Shown: positions 15,272-26,607, counted from the stretch's first letter. The stretch is 64,000 nucleotides of DNA from Cytophagaceae bacterium (GCA_947458545.1 CANGYH010000001.1:1612001-1676000), one strand, 5' to 3'. A program made the numbers and translations. The notes: a model not told the origin generated them from the letters alone.

Positions 15272-17512
15272 ATGACAGACGATAATCGCACGGAGGCAAC
15301 TTTTCCGGTTACGGGGATGTCTTGCGCGGCTTGCGCGGGCACCGTGGAGCGGGCCCTGGCAAGCCAGCCCGGCGTGGCCGAGGCCAGGGTAAACTATGCC
15401 ACGGGCAAGGTGCGGCTGGCCTACGATGCAGCCGTGGCATCGCCTGCCGGGCTGGCGACGGCTTTGCGCAAGGTGGGCTACGGCATGCTTACAGAGGCCG
15501 AAGGCACCCAGGTGCCAGACCCGCAGGCCCTGCAGGCAAGAGCCGCCCAGGCGCATGCGGCGGCCTATGGCAAACTGCGGGCCCAAGCCTGGGGCGCAGG
15601 GCTGTTTGCCTTGCCGGTGTTTGTCATCGGGATGTTTGGCCACCACTGGCCGGAGGCCAACTGGTGGATGCTTTTGTTTACGGTGCCGGTGCTGTGGTTT
15701 GGGCGGCGGTTCTTTGTACAGGGCCTGGGCCGGTTGCACCGCGGGCAAGCCAATATGGACACGCTGGTGGCGCTCTCTGCCGGGGCGGCGTTTGGCATCA
15801 GTGTGGTGGCTACCGTTTGGCCGAGCTTGCTTGGTGGCGCCGGGCCGCTGCCGGTGTACTACGAGTCTGCGGCGGTGGTGCTGGCCTTTGTGCTGCTGGG
15901 CAAGGTGCTGGAGGAGCGCGCCAAGGCTCAGGCAGGTGCGGCCTTGCGGGCGCTGCTAGAGCTTGCCCCGCCCAGGGTGCTGCGCCGCCTGCCCGATGGC
16001 CGAACAGAAGACGTGCCCGTAGCCGAGGTGGAGCCCGGCGATGCGCTGCTGGCCCAGGCAGGCCAACGCATTGCCGTAGATGGCAAGGTGCTTGAGGGCC
16101 AGGGTTATATAGACGAAGCCTCGCTTACGGGAGAGCCCGTGCCGGTGGCCAAGCACGCCGCAGACGACGTCTGGGCCGGGACGCTGACCCAAAGCGGCAG
16201 CCTGGTGTACCGGGCCGAGCGGGTAGGGCAGGCTACGGTGCTGGCGGGCATCGTGCGGGCCGTAGAAGAGGCCCAGGGGTCTAAAGCGCCGGTGCAGCGG
16301 TTGGCAGATCGGGTATCGGCGGTGTTTGTGCCGGTGGTGCTTGCGCTGGCCGCCCTTACGCTGGGGGGCTGGCTGGCCTGGGGCGGCGCAGCCGCCTTAC
16401 CCCTTGGCATGCAGGCTGCGCTGGCCGTGCTGGTGGTGGCCTGCCCTTGTGCGCTGGGCTTGGCTACGCCTACGGCGCTGCTGGTGGCCTCTGGCAAAGG
16501 TGCGCGGGCAGGAATTGTGGTGCGCGATGCCGCAACGCTTGAGCGTGCCCGGCAGGTGACGGCCCTGGTAATAGACAAGACTGGCACACTAACCCAAGGC
16601 CGCCCGGCCGTAGCAAGCCTGCTGTGGGCGCCAGACTTGAGTGAGCGTACACAAGCAGAAGCCCTGGCCAAGCTGTTGGCCCTGGAGCAAACCAGCAGAC
16701 ATCCACTGGCCGAAGCTGTGGTACATCACTTGCAGGCTTTGGGCGTAGTACCAGGCCTGCTGGGCAATGTGCAGCCTAGGCCAGGCCTGGGTGTACAGGC
16801 ACGCGGGTTTGCCGTAGGCAATGCCCGCTTGGTGGCAGAGATGGGGTTGGCGCTGCCTGCTACACTAGCCCAAGCTGCGGCAGCGGCAGAAGCCCAGGCC
16901 CAGACGACCGCCTACATCTTAGAGCCCGCGCAGGTGCTGGGTTTGCTGACCTTTGCCGACCCCTTGCGGCCTGACGCCGCCGAGGCTGTACGGCAGGTGC
17001 AAGATGCAGGCATAGAGGTATTTATGCTGACGGGCGACCAGGCCGCAACGGCGCAGGCCGTGGCACAAGCCACCGGCATTGCCAACGTACAGGCTGGGCT
17101 GCTGCCCGCAGACAAAGGTGCGTTTGTGCAGCAGTTGCAAGCCCAGGGCCATGTGGTGGCCATGGCCGGAGACGGCATTAACGATGCAGAAGCCCTGGCC
17201 CGGGCCGATGTAAGCCTGGCCATGGGCACAGGGTCTGACGTGGCCATCGGCACGGCCGGGCTCACACTTTTGGGCGGAGATTTACGGGCTTTGCCCAAGG
17301 CCATCCGCCTCAGCCGGTTGACCCATGCCACCATTCGGCGCAACCTGGCCTGGGCCTTTGGCTACAACCTGCTGGCCCTGCCCGTGGCGGCAGGGGCGCT
17401 CTACCCTGCCACGGGCCAACTGCTCAGCCCTATGTGGGCGGGGGCGGCCATGGCTTTCAGCTCGGTGTCGGTGGTGGCTAGTTCGCTTTGGCTGGGGCGG
17501 CAGCGGTTGTAG
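15272..17512 (+). CDS. copA: Copper-translocating P1B-type ATPase
   Basis: Exports Cu(I) across the inner membrane using ATP. The 746-residue product has one N-terminal heavy-metal domain with GMSCAAC (Cys18, Cys21), the TGEP actuator loop, the membrane CPC motif (391-393), the phosphorylated Asp435 in DKTGTLT, SRHPLAEAV for nucleotide binding and GDGINDA (Asp634). The last two membrane segments carry FGYN and MAFSS, the residues expected for Cu(I) specificity (P1B-1). The frame opens at 15188, but the ATG at 15272 begins a normal metal-binding domain. No CopZ, CsoR or CueR gene is adjacent, so regulation is not visible. Confidence 0.94.
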   Translation: MTDDNRTEATFPVTGMSCAACAGTVERALASQPGVAEARVNYATGKVRLAYDAAVASPAGLATALRKVGYGMLTEAEGTQVPDPQALQARAAQAHAAAYGKLRAQAWGAGLFALPVFVIGMFGHHWPEANWWMLLFTVPVLWFGRRFFVQGLGRLHRGQANMDTLVALSAGAAFGISVVATVWPSLLGGAGPLPVYYESAAVVLAFVLLGKVLEERAKAQAGAALRALLELAPPRVLRRLPDGRTEDVPVAEVEPGDALLAQAGQRIAVDGKVLEGQGYIDEASLTGEPVPVAKHAADDVWAGTLTQSGSLVYRAERVGQATVLAGIVRAVEEAQGSKAPVQRLADRVSAVFVPVVLALAALTLGGWLAWGGAAALPLGMQAALAVLVVACPCALGLATPTALLVASGKGARAGIVVRDAATLERARQVTALVIDKTGTLTQGRPAVASLLWAPDLSERTQAEALAKLLALEQTSRHPLAEAVVHHLQALGVVPGLLGNVQPRPGLGVQARGFAVGNARLVAEMGLALPATLAQAAAAAEAQAQTTAYILEPAQVLGLLTFADPLRPDAAEAVRQVQDAGIEVFMLTGDQAATAQAVAQATGIANVQAGLLPADKGAFVQQLQAQGHVVAMAGDGINDAEALARADVSLAMGTGSDVAIGTAGLTLLGGDLRALPKAIRLSRLTHATIRRNLAWAFGYNLLALPVAAGALYPATGQLLSPMWAGAAMAFSSVSVVASSLWLGRQRL

Positions 17513-17529
17513 GGGGATTAAAATGCAAA

Positions 17530-17560
17530 GCGGCCCCCACTTGCTATCAGAGGGGGCCGC
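17530..17560. terminator. Hairpin between convergent copA and the type-B T9SS gene
   Basis: GCGGCCCCC (17530-17538) pairs with GGGGGCCGC (17552-17560) around a 13-base loop, 18 bases after the copA stop. There is only a short T-run after it (AGCGTTT). It probably terminates both converging genes. Confidence 0.65.
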
Positions 17561-17591
17561 AGCGTTTAGATATAGTTTGGCTGGATGGTGT

Positions 17592-20084
17592 TTAGCGGAC
17601 AACCTCTACCCACCCGCGCTTTTGGCGCCACACGCCGCCTGCTTGGTAGCGCACGTGGTAGAAGTAGGTGCCAGCGGGTAGCTCGGTTTGCTTAAAGTCG
17701 GCATTGCTGGTGGCGGTGGTGGCCAGCACGCGCTGCCCGTGGCGGGCGTAGAGCTGCACTTCGGCACCGGGGTAGCTCTCGAGGTGGTGGATGTAGAAGT
17801 GGTCGTTCTTGTCGTCGGCGTTGGCCGTTACGATGTTCATCACCTCCAGGCAGCGCTCGGCAATGGGGGTGCTCAGGGTACGCGGGGGGCAGCCGGGCGT
17901 GGTGCGAACGGTGACGGATACACGGGGCACCTCTGCGGCCCAGACGAGCTGGCGCATGCCGGGGCGCTGCTCCACCACCTGGTGCAGGCCGTCTATCGTC
18001 CAGCGGGCAGAGTCTGCCAAGGCATCGGGTAGGTCTAGCTCGTAGCGGCTGCCGGGGGCCTCGGGGCAGTGGGCAGAGTCCCACACGCGGGTTTTGATGG
18101 GGGCATTAGCCCGCAGGTTGATCGCCAGGGCCGGGCCGTCGGTGTAGCAGGTGCGGGTGGCCGTAACGATGCCGCCTGCTAGGGCCAGCGTATGGGTGCC
18201 TGCAGGGGTGTTGGCAGGCAGGGTAAAGGAAGTGGCAGGCGCGGAAGCAGCGGCCCCGTCGTACACAAAGCGGTAACTACCCGCTGCAGCTGGTCGGTAG
18301 GTAGGCAATGGCTGGCCCAGGCACACATCGGCCGGACCGGTGATGGCAGGTGCGGGCTGCTGGTTGACCTGCCAGGCCAGGCGCTGCGTGTCGCCCGCGC
18401 AGCCCGTAGTCGAGCGGACAATGTAGTGCACCCAGGCATTGCCATTGGCCCCCGTGCGGACGGTAAGCTGCCCCGGGGCCGCCGTAACCTCGGCAGCCGC
18501 GCCGCCTGCCTGGGCCCAGAGGCCCGGCGTGCTGCCCGGCTGCCCGGCCAGACTTATGGAGAGTGTCTGCGTGCCCTGGCACCAGTTGCTGTCTAGCCGG
18601 GCCACCAGGCCGGTGGGCTTGCCTTCTACCCGCACCAGCACGCTGGCGGTGTCGGCCAGCTCGCCCCAGCGGCCCGTGAGGACGACGCGGTAGGTGCCCG
18701 CCCGGCTAAAGATGTGGCTGGCCTGCAGGCCCTGGGCGGTGTTGGCGCTGCCGCTGGCCGGGTCGGCAAAGTTCCAGCTATAGGCTAACTGGGGGGCGCG
18801 GGCCACCCCACAGGTAAGGGCCTGGGCGCTGAAGTTGAGCGCCTGGCCCTGGCAGCCGCTTTGTCCAGAAACGTCTAACCGGCTGCGATAGAAGAGGGAG
18901 GCATTGAGGTTGTTGAGGCCGTAGGTGCTGGTGCGGCCCGTCAGGTTGAGGCCCTGCTCGCGGTAGGTGCATGTGGTGCCGAGGCCCTCGGGGTTTTGAA
19001 TGACGCCGAGCCAGGCATCGGAGTTTTTGGCGGCGTAGATGCGGCCGTCGGGGCCCAGTTGCAGGGTGCCGAATTGGTTGGTGCTGCTGCCCACCACCGT
19101 GCGCGTGGCGGCGATGTTGGGCGCGCACAGGTCGTATTGCAAGACCTGGTAGGGCCCCTTGCGGGTAGAGATGTAGAGCCTGCCGCCCGAGGGCGAGAAC
19201 TCCACGCCGTAGAAGTTAAAGTCGTTGGCCCCGGCGGCAGGCTCAGAGAAGTCGGCCAGGCGCTCGGTCACGCGGCCGGTGGCGTTGTCGAAGCGGAAGA
19301 GCTCGGCCACGTAGCGGTCTTGCACGGGGGGCAGGATGACGGAGGCCAGCAGGCTGCCGTCTGGGCTGGCCTTGTGGCAGCCGCGGCCAGGGTTGTAGTT
19401 GCCGCCCGCCGCGCTGCCTTGGGCCGTGCCGATGGTGCTGGCTACGGGCGTGGCCGAGGCCAGGCCTTGCTCGGTAAGGCGCCAGGCCAAAAAGCGCGCC
19501 GAGCCGAACTCGTGGCCGATGATCCAGACGTCTATGCCGTTGGCGGCGGCGCAGGCCGTGAGCTTCTCGGTGGTATTGGCAGCCAGGGCAACGGATTTGC
19601 GGGCAGGGTCTATGCCGCCCAGGCCGCCGTTGGCGTTCATGTCCACCACCGTGTAGCGCAGGCCCCGGTGGCTGCCCGGAAAGCTCTCGATGGCATCCGT
19701 CGTAAAGACCCAGTAGTACCGCTCCTGGCCCGGCTGCCGCACGATGAGGGCCGACTGGCTACTGCTGACGTGCCCGCCCAGCCCGGAGGAGTTGGGCATC
19801 AAGGCCTGGGTGCGGTTCCAGATCTGGGTGCCGTCGGTGTAGAAGAGTAGGTTGCCGGCGGCGTCGGCAATGCTGGCTCCGCCCTCGCCGGGCTGGTAGG
19901 CGGGGGCTACGTTGAGCCAGGCCGAGGCAGGCCGCGTATTGAAGTTAACCCCACCCGCGCGGCCCACGGCCCAGCGGGCTGCCGGGCCCTGGCCATAGAC
20001 CGGACCTGCAATCAACGCCAGGCAGAAGCCCAGCACCAGCAGGGCAGACAGTTCGGAAGGCAGGCGCAGGGAGAGGCGTAGCAT
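17592..20084 (-). CDS. Secreted beta-propeller/PKD protein with T9SS type B (gliding-motility-associated) C-terminal domain
   Basis: An 830-residue exported protein. A signal peptide (about 1-31, ending VYGQ) precedes a propeller-like region (about 35-400) with repeated AGNLLFYTDG, SPSGGRLYIS and GPDGRIYAA blade motifs. A PKD domain follows (about 430-510, YSWNFADPASG and SRAGTYRVVLTG), then further Ig-like segments. The last 85 residues are the CHU_C / TIGR04131 type B sorting domain, with NIVTANADDKNDHFYIHHLE, a YPGAEVQLYARHGQRV strand and GTYFYHVRY. Type B domains direct export through the T9SS. No function beyond surface or secreted localisation can be assigned. It is monocistronic. Confidence 0.85.
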   Translation of the reverse strand: MLRLSLRLPSELSALLVLGFCLALIAGPVYGQGPAARWAVGRAGGVNFNTRPASAWLNVAPAYQPGEGGASIADAAGNLLFYTDGTQIWNRTQALMPNSSGLGGHVSSSQSALIVRQPGQERYYWVFTTDAIESFPGSHRGLRYTVVDMNANGGLGGIDPARKSVALAANTTEKLTACAAANGIDVWIIGHEFGSARFLAWRLTEQGLASATPVASTIGTAQGSAAGGNYNPGRGCHKASPDGSLLASVILPPVQDRYVAELFRFDNATGRVTERLADFSEPAAGANDFNFYGVEFSPSGGRLYISTRKGPYQVLQYDLCAPNIAATRTVVGSSTNQFGTLQLGPDGRIYAAKNSDAWLGVIQNPEGLGTTCTYREQGLNLTGRTSTYGLNNLNASLFYRSRLDVSGQSGCQGQALNFSAQALTCGVARAPQLAYSWNFADPASGSANTAQGLQASHIFSRAGTYRVVLTGRWGELADTASVLVRVEGKPTGLVARLDSNWCQGTQTLSISLAGQPGSTPGLWAQAGGAAAEVTAAPGQLTVRTGANGNAWVHYIVRSTTGCAGDTQRLAWQVNQQPAPAITGPADVCLGQPLPTYRPAAAGSYRFVYDGAAASAPATSFTLPANTPAGTHTLALAGGIVTATRTCYTDGPALAINLRANAPIKTRVWDSAHCPEAPGSRYELDLPDALADSARWTIDGLHQVVEQRPGMRQLVWAAEVPRVSVTVRTTPGCPPRTLSTPIAERCLEVMNIVTANADDKNDHFYIHHLESYPGAEVQLYARHGQRVLATTATSNADFKQTELPAGTYFYHVRYQAGGVWRQKRGWVEVVR

Positions 20085-20327
20085 AAGCAGCAGTCGGGTT
20101 TAGGTTCTGGAAAGAGGATTTCCATTTCTTGCACCAAAGCTGCTGCCATTTCTCGTAAGTTGCTGATTGCAAATACCATACAATCCTACGCCTGCGCTTT
20201 TTTTTGAGACAGGCGGGTATGGACTGTTTCTGCCAAAGCCCGGCACCTGCGCCAAGGCCAACACAAAGTCCGCGTGCTGGCGTAGGATGTTTCTGCTATT
20301 GAAAGGCTGCTGCCAGGCCTTGCCTTC

Positions 20328-20900
20328 TTACATGGGCCGTATGCCCAGCGCCGCCAACCGCTGACATACCGAGGCTACGGGCAGGCCCACGATGGCATAA
20401 TAGTCGCCCTCGATGCGGGTGACGGTGCGCATGCCAAACCCATCCTGGATGCCGTAGGCCCCGGCCTTATCCATGGGTGCCCCGGTAGCGATGTAGGCCT
20501 CAATCTCCGCCTCAGAGAGGGGCTTAAAGGTTACCTGGGCCACCTCGGCCCAGCACTCCAGCCCGGCGGCATGGTAGAGGGCCACCCCGGTTACGACCTG
20601 GTGCGTCTGCCCGCTCAAGGCTTGTAGCATGGCCCAGGCCTCGGCCGCATCGGCGGGCTTGTTGAGGATGTGGCCGCCGAGCACAACAGTCGTATCGGCC
20701 GTCAGCACGATGCGGCCGTCGGCCAGCTCGGCCGGTTGCCAGGCGCGGGCCTTTTGGGCGGCCAGGTAGGGTGCAACCTCTATGGCGGGCAGGTGGGCGG
20801 GCCAGGCCTCGTCGGTCGGGCGCACCTCTACCGAAAAGGCCAGGCCTGCCTCAGCCAGCAGTTGGCGCCGCCGTGGCGAGCCCGAGGCCAGTATCAGCAT
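20328..20900 (-). CDS. maf: Maf-family nucleoside triphosphate pyrophosphatase
   Basis: A housekeeping nucleotide pyrophosphatase that hydrolyses modified or canonical NTPs such as dTTP and UTP. The 190-residue protein shows LILASGSPRRRQLL at the N-terminus, the EVRPTDE segment, LTADTTVVL with the catalytic Asp, LNKPADAAEA, SGQTHQVVTGVAL and the C-terminal DKAGAYGIQDG and GDYYAIVGLPV motifs. Length and motifs are normal for the dTTP/UTP-type YhdE subgroup. Its first 50 bases overlap the end of the DUF1015 gene upstream in another frame, so the two are translationally linked. Confidence 0.93.
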   Translation of the reverse strand: MLILASGSPRRRQLLAEAGLAFSVEVRPTDEAWPAHLPAIEVAPYLAAQKARAWQPAELADGRIVLTADTTVVLGGHILNKPADAAEAWAMLQALSGQTHQVVTGVALYHAAGLECWAEVAQVTFKPLSEAEIEAYIATGAPMDKAGAYGIQDGFGMRTVTRIEGDYYAIVGLPVASVCQRLAALGIRPM

Positions 20901-22182
20901 GGCTGTAAAATTCGTCGTCTATAAGGCTGCTCATCACAAAGCCCGCCACCACTTTGGGGTAGAAGTAGGTGCTCTTGGGCGGCATTGTCTGCCCCAGCTC
21001 GGCCACTTGGCGTACGGCAGATACAGGCACGGGGTTGGTTACCACCACGGCATCTGCCCTGCCGGCAGAGAGCTCTTGCAAGCAGCGGAAGAAGTTGCGC
21101 TCGTAGCCAATCAAGGGGGTTTTGCGCTGTTGGCTTCCCTCTACCCCCAAGATGCGCCAGCCGATGAAGTAGTGCAGCATGGTGAGGTCTAGCTGCTTGA
21201 CGGCGTCAGGAAACTGCCACTCCATGCTCTCTACCATACCGGGGCGGATGCGCAGCTTCCAGGCCGTGCCGGGCAAGATGAATCCGAAGGTGCCCGGCTT
21301 GCCAGCAATGCGCTCGGGCAGGGTGGTGGGGTCGTCCACGTCTGTCACCTCAAAGAAGACCTCCAGGCGGCGGCGCCACTCGTCGGGCGGCACGGTGCCG
21401 ATGCCTTTGAGGAGCCGGTGCGTGGCCATGATGCGCAGGTCGGGCGAGCAGTCGTTGGTCAGGTACATCAAATGGTACTGCCAGGGCTCGTTGCCTGTGG
21501 GGTTCTTGATGCGGCCGAGCATCTCTCGGCGGTAGGCCACGGCGGCCTCGTACCGGTGGTGGCCGTCGGCCAGCACGATGGTCTGTTGCTGCATCAGCTC
21601 CAGAGCCTGGCGGATGGCGGCCCGGTCTTGCACGACGGCGATGACGTCTCGTACGCCCTGGTAGTCTTCCGTCTCGAAGAGCGGCGCCCGCATGGCCTCG
21701 TCGAAGATGGGCTCCAGGCTAAAGGCAGGGTCGTGGTAGAGGCCGTGGGTGGGGTTTACCTGCATGTGCGTCTCTTTGAGCGTTTGCAGGCGGTCTTTGA
21801 CAGCGTCTGGCATGGTGCTCTCGTGGCGGAGCACGTTTCCGTCTGCCCAGGGGGTGGCCTTCACCAAGGCGATGAAGCCCTTGCGCACCAGCGGCTCGGG
21901 CTCGCCCGGCAGGGCAAAGTGCTGGTAGTAGGCATACAGGGCCGGGATGGGCTCCAGGGCAATGTCGCCGCGGGCCTTCCAGCTCTGCACGATGGCCTCG
22001 GGCGTATCCACGCCCGCCTCGCGCCGGGGCACCGAGAGGTGGATGGAATTTTGCGGAATGCGGTATAGCTGCTCTAGCTGGGCAGGGGTTACCACATCAA
22101 ACAAGGGCGACACGTAGCGGTCTATAGAGCCGCCGGGCTCTACGCGGTACCGCCACGCCCGGAAGGGGCGGATCTCGGCCAT
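20851..22182 (-). CDS. DUF1015 family protein
   Basis: A 443-residue cytoplasmic protein of the DUF1015 family, whose biochemical role is not established. Family features include the opening MAEIRPFRAWRYRV, SPLFDVVTP, NSIHLSVPR, YAYYQHF, GLYHDPAFSLEP, LADGHHRYEAAVAYRREM, YLTNDCSPDLRIMATHRLL, and the C-terminal FFRCLQELSAGRADAVVVTN and MPPKSTYFYPKVVAGFVM. The protein runs about 25 residues beyond the usual PKV-GLVM end, and this extension is what overlaps maf. CATCTTTG four bases upstream of the ATG resembles a -7 element, so the mRNA may be leaderless. Confidence 0.88.
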   Translation of the reverse strand: MAEIRPFRAWRYRVEPGGSIDRYVSPLFDVVTPAQLEQLYRIPQNSIHLSVPRREAGVDTPEAIVQSWKARGDIALEPIPALYAYYQHFALPGEPEPLVRKGFIALVKATPWADGNVLRHESTMPDAVKDRLQTLKETHMQVNPTHGLYHDPAFSLEPIFDEAMRAPLFETEDYQGVRDVIAVVQDRAAIRQALELMQQQTIVLADGHHRYEAAVAYRREMLGRIKNPTGNEPWQYHLMYLTNDCSPDLRIMATHRLLKGIGTVPPDEWRRRLEVFFEVTDVDDPTTLPERIAGKPGTFGFILPGTAWKLRIRPGMVESMEWQFPDAVKQLDLTMLHYFIGWRILGVEGSQQRKTPLIGYERNFFRCLQELSAGRADAVVVTNPVPVSAVRQVAELGQTMPPKSTYFYPKVVAGFVMSSLIDDEFYSHADTGLGLATAAPTAG

Positions 22183-22290
22183 GGGGCAAAGATGGGGGTT
22201 TGATATCGGCTGGCCTTGTTGGGATGAAAGGCCAGCTTACAAGGTCTTTTGCTTAATGCAGACCCATAATCTTCTATGCGATGTTAGAAT

Positions 22291-23823
22291 CTACTCCCAC
22301 TCAATCGTAGCGGGGGGCTTGGAGCTAATATCGTACACGACGCGGTTGATGCCGCGGACGCGGTTGATGATCTCGCCTGATACCTCGGCCAAGAAGTCGT
22401 AGGGGAGGTGGGCCCAGTCGGCGGTCATGCCGTCGGTGCTGGTGACGGCGCGCAGGGCCACGACTTGCTCGTAGGTACGTTCGTCTCCCATGACGCCGAC
22501 GCTTTGGATGGGCAGCAGCACGGCCCCGGCCTGCCAGACGGCGCTGTAGAGGTTGTAGGCCCGCAGCCTGCCGATGAAGATGGCGTCAGCCTCTTGCAAC
22601 AGGCGGACCCGCTCGGCCGTTACCTCGCCGAGGATGCGGATGCCGAGGCCAGGGCCGGGGAAGGGGTGGCGCTGCAGTATCAGGTCTGGCAGGCCAAGCT
22701 CTCGGCCTACGCGGCGGACTTCGTCTTTGAAGAGCATACGCAGGGGCTCTACGATGCGCAGCTTCATCTTGTCGGGCAGGCCGCCTACGTTGTGGTGGCT
22801 TTTGATGGTGGCCGAAGGCCCTTTGACGGGGGCCGACTCGATGACATCCGGGTAGATGGTGCCTTGGCCGAGGAAGTCTATGCCAGAGATGCGGTGTGCC
22901 TCACGGTCGAACACCTCGATGAAGGTGCGGCCGATGGCCTTGCGCTTGGCTTCGGGGTCTGTGAGGCCCGCCAGGGCGGCGTAGAACTCGGCCTTGGCAT
23001 CTACGCCGGTGATGTTGAGCCCGAGGCCGGCGTAGGCCTCTAGCACTTGGGCGTACTCGTCTTTGCGGAGAAGGCCGTTGTCTACGAAGATGCAGTGCAG
23101 GCGGGTGCCCACGGCCTGGTGCAGTAGCATGGCTGCCACGGAGCTATCTACCCCGCCGCTGAGGGCCATTACTACCTGGCCGGTTGGGCCTACCTGGGCC
23201 TGTAGCTGGGCCACGGTGTCGGTTACGAAGTGGGCCGGGGTCCAGTCGGGCGTGCAGCCGCAGATGTCTAGCACGAAGTTGCGCAGGAGCGTCATGCCCT
23301 CTTCCGAGTGCGTTACCTCGGGGTGGAACTGGATGCCGTAGGTTTGCTCGCCCCGAATCTGGAAGGCGGCTACGCGCACCGAGCCGGTGCTGGCGATCAC
23401 TTCGGCCCCGGCGGGCTCCCGGACGATGGTGTCGCCGTGGCTCATCCAGACCTGGCTTTGGTCTGAGAGGCCTGCCAGCAGGCGGCTGGCCGGGTTGTGG
23501 TGGGCCAGGTGGGCACGGCCGTACTCGCGCGTTTCGGAGGGTAGCACCTCGCCGCCGCCCGTTTGGGCCAGCAGTTGGGCACCGTAGCAAACCCCCAGCA
23601 GAGGTGCCTGCCCGCGCAGCCGGGCGAGGTCAACCATCGGCGCATCGGCCTGGCGTACAGACATCGGAGACCCGGACAAGATCACCCCCCGCACCTCTGG
23701 CCCGATGGCGGGCACTTTGTTGAAGGGGTGTATCTCGCAATAGACGTTGAGCTCGCGCACGCGGCGGGCGATGAGCTGGGTGTATTGAGAGCCGAAGTCG
23801 AGTATCAGAATCTGGCCAGACAT
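22291..23823 (-). CDS. guaA: GMP synthase (glutamine-hydrolysing)
   Basis: Converts XMP, ATP and glutamine to GMP, the last step of guanine nucleotide synthesis. The 510-residue product has an N-terminal class I glutamine amidotransferase (Cys79 in GVCYGAQ, His167 and Glu169 in FHPEV), the ATP-pyrophosphatase P-loop LSGGVDSS (221-228), and the C-terminal dimerisation domain ending [18 protein letters not shown], the classical GuaA tail. The frame adds five residues, but the ATG at 23823 gives the standard [13 protein letters not shown] start. TACTTTTG lies four bases upstream of this ATG, placing a likely transcription start at or near the start codon. Confidence 0.97.
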   Translation of the reverse strand: MSGQILILDFGSQYTQLIARRVRELNVYCEIHPFNKVPAIGPEVRGVILSGSPMSVRQADAPMVDLARLRGQAPLLGVCYGAQLLAQTGGGEVLPSETREYGRAHLAHHNPASRLLAGLSDQSQVWMSHGDTIVREPAGAEVIASTGSVRVAAFQIRGEQTYGIQFHPEVTHSEEGMTLLRNFVLDICGCTPDWTPAHFVTDTVAQLQAQVGPTGQVVMALSGGVDSSVAAMLLHQAVGTRLHCIFVDNGLLRKDEYAQVLEAYAGLGLNITGVDAKAEFYAALAGLTDPEAKRKAIGRTFIEVFDREAHRISGIDFLGQGTIYPDVIESAPVKGPSATIKSHHNVGGLPDKMKLRIVEPLRMLFKDEVRRVGRELGLPDLILQRHPFPGPGLGIRILGEVTAERVRLLQEADAIFIGRLRAYNLYSAVWQAGAVLLPIQSVGVMGDERTYEQVVALRAVTSTDGMTADWAHLPYDFLAEVSGEIINRVRGINRVVYDISSKPPATIEWE

Positions 23824-23827
23824 GGCG

Positions 23828-23835
23828 CAAAAGTA
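23828..23835 (-). promoter_or_regulatory. TAnnTTTG -7 element immediately before guaA
   Basis: On the minus strand TACTTTTG (23835-23828) matches the -7 consensus and is separated from the guaA ATG by only four bases, which suggests a leaderless transcript. No TTG box was found at the usual distance upstream. Confidence 0.4.
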
Positions 23836-23940
23836 CAAGAACCGCTACCCCCCTACCCCAGGCCCAAAGCCGATTAACACAGCCGTAATATGTCGTCGCC
23901 CAATACAGCTTTACAGAACATCTGGGCCCATTGACTTTGG

Positions 23941-24085
23941 AATGACTTACGCACATGCTGTCGCAAGGCTCGAGTCTTGAGATAGCGAGGGGGGCAGATA
24001 GGAAGTATTGCCGTATCGAGAGTTTGAGATAGGAGCCGGTTGCAAACCGGCAATCTTGGGTGGGTCCCGGTTGCAAACCGAGACC
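23941..24085. repeat. Palindromic repeats between the AbiC-like gene and guaA
   Basis: This gap contains a GTCGCAAG-CTCGAGTCTTG stretch (about 23958-23980) related to the AAGACTTGAGTCTTGCGAC repeats at 29.6 and 30.5 kb. It also has two copies of a hairpin with GGTT-GCA-AACC at its core (24036-24050, perfect; 24068-24080). They sit just past the 3' end of the AbiC-like gene. No gene is seen in 23836-24113. Confidence 0.6.
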
Positions 24086-24113
24086 AGATGTTGGTGGCAA
24101 AGCATGGAATTTT

Positions 24114-25124
24114 TTAATTTTCCGCCACCAAGTTGTCGAAGGGAAGAACCTTGACCTTAAATTTTTGCGGAAGCCTCTTCCAAGACTCTATTGATGCATC
24201 TTTCAAGCATTCTTCACTAGCGTAATAATAGTTAAGCAACTCTAATTCATACTGAGTAAGGTTGTCATAGAGCTGCTCTCTGTAAAGCTCTTTTTCTTCA
24301 CTATTAACTTCTAAAGAATCCAGATATGCTATAAGGCTTGAGCATTGTTTATAAAACAAGGAAAGGTGGGTAACTATACCTTGGCCAAAATACTCCCAAA
24401 ATTTAAACCCGCTTAAATACTCCAATTGAAACACAAAATCTCCTGCAGTTGAAAGTGCTGCCGATATATCCTCTTTACTTTTTGCCTGCAAAATCTTGTC
24501 CACAAGTAATTTGTATTCCTCCAATATTCTTGATTTCAGCCAACCTCCACAAGTAAAACTACTCTTGCGATCAAAACTTGTGGTATTAAAGGCTAAGCCT
24601 GTATCTCTAAACTTCTCATTAATGTCTTCAGAGTTTATACCAAAGTAGATATGATTAAACAAAAAATTATAATCTGACTTGCTCATAGTATCATAGGATC
24701 CGTCAACGCTATTTAAGGTATTAACCGATATGACTGAGTCAGCCCACTTCAAGGTTATGTATACTTGTTGAGATAATGCACGTGTGGCCTGAACTCCCTT
24801 TAAAGTTTCTAGTTGTACATTATCAAGACTACTGCGAATTACTTTTATTCGCTCAAAAACGTGAGATTGCCTCCTTTCTCTAGAGATATCCTCCTTCTGT
24901 ACTTGATTAAACTCTATTTGACTCTTAAATGCTAAAAAGGTTAGAACTATACCTAAGGTGCCAAGAACAGGAGCAGCGAACCCTTCAATGTATGTCCCAA
25001 TGGCCTCACCTGGCTTCCCAAATAATCTTTCTGATACCAGAAACAATGGGAGCAAATAACATAGCATTATCATAACAGCTGCTACTGCCATGATAATGCT
25101 ATTTTGAGGCAATCTGTAATTCAT
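24114..25124 (-). CDS. Putative phage abortive-infection-type membrane protein (putAbiC-like)
   Basis: A 336-residue protein with two N-terminal membrane segments (about 8-33 and 45-65), the second preceded by EGFAAPVLGTLGIVLTFLAF, and then a long soluble helical region. The layout matches the putative phage abortive infection family (PF16872): two helices with G-F-P-L-G residues, a short KSQIEFNQVQ-type helix, and a C-terminal part with H-x-YK-LI-YLD followed by LTQYELELLNYYYA, resembling the family pattern ending QLS-EL-LL-YN. The match is by pattern only, so moderate. Base composition is clearly A+T-richer than both neighbours. It begins nine bases after the fumC stop, so it could ride on fumC transcription. 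The ATG at 25124 is preferred to an upstream start inside fumC. Confidence 0.55.
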   Translation of the reverse strand: MNYRLPQNSIIMAVAAVMIMLCYLLPLFLVSERLFGKPGEAIGTYIEGFAAPVLGTLGIVLTFLAFKSQIEFNQVQKEDISRERRQSHVFERIKVIRSSLDNVQLETLKGVQATRALSQQVYITLKWADSVISVNTLNSVDGSYDTMSKSDYNFLFNHIYFGINSEDINEKFRDTGLAFNTTSFDRKSSFTCGGWLKSRILEEYKLLVDKILQAKSKEDISAALSTAGDFVFQLEYLSGFKFWEYFGQGIVTHLSLFYKQCSSLIAYLDSLEVNSEEKELYREQLYDNLTQYELELLNYYYASEECLKDASIESWKRLPQKFKVKVLPFDNLVAEN

Positions 25125-25132
25125 AATAGTAA

Positions 25133-26521
<1,389 letters not shown>

Positions 26522-26607
26522 GCTGCAAAGATGGGGGTTGGGGGGCTTCAGGATGCGGGGATCGGGGGGGGGGTGGCGAAGCACCCCTTGAAATAACTAG
26601 GCATCAG

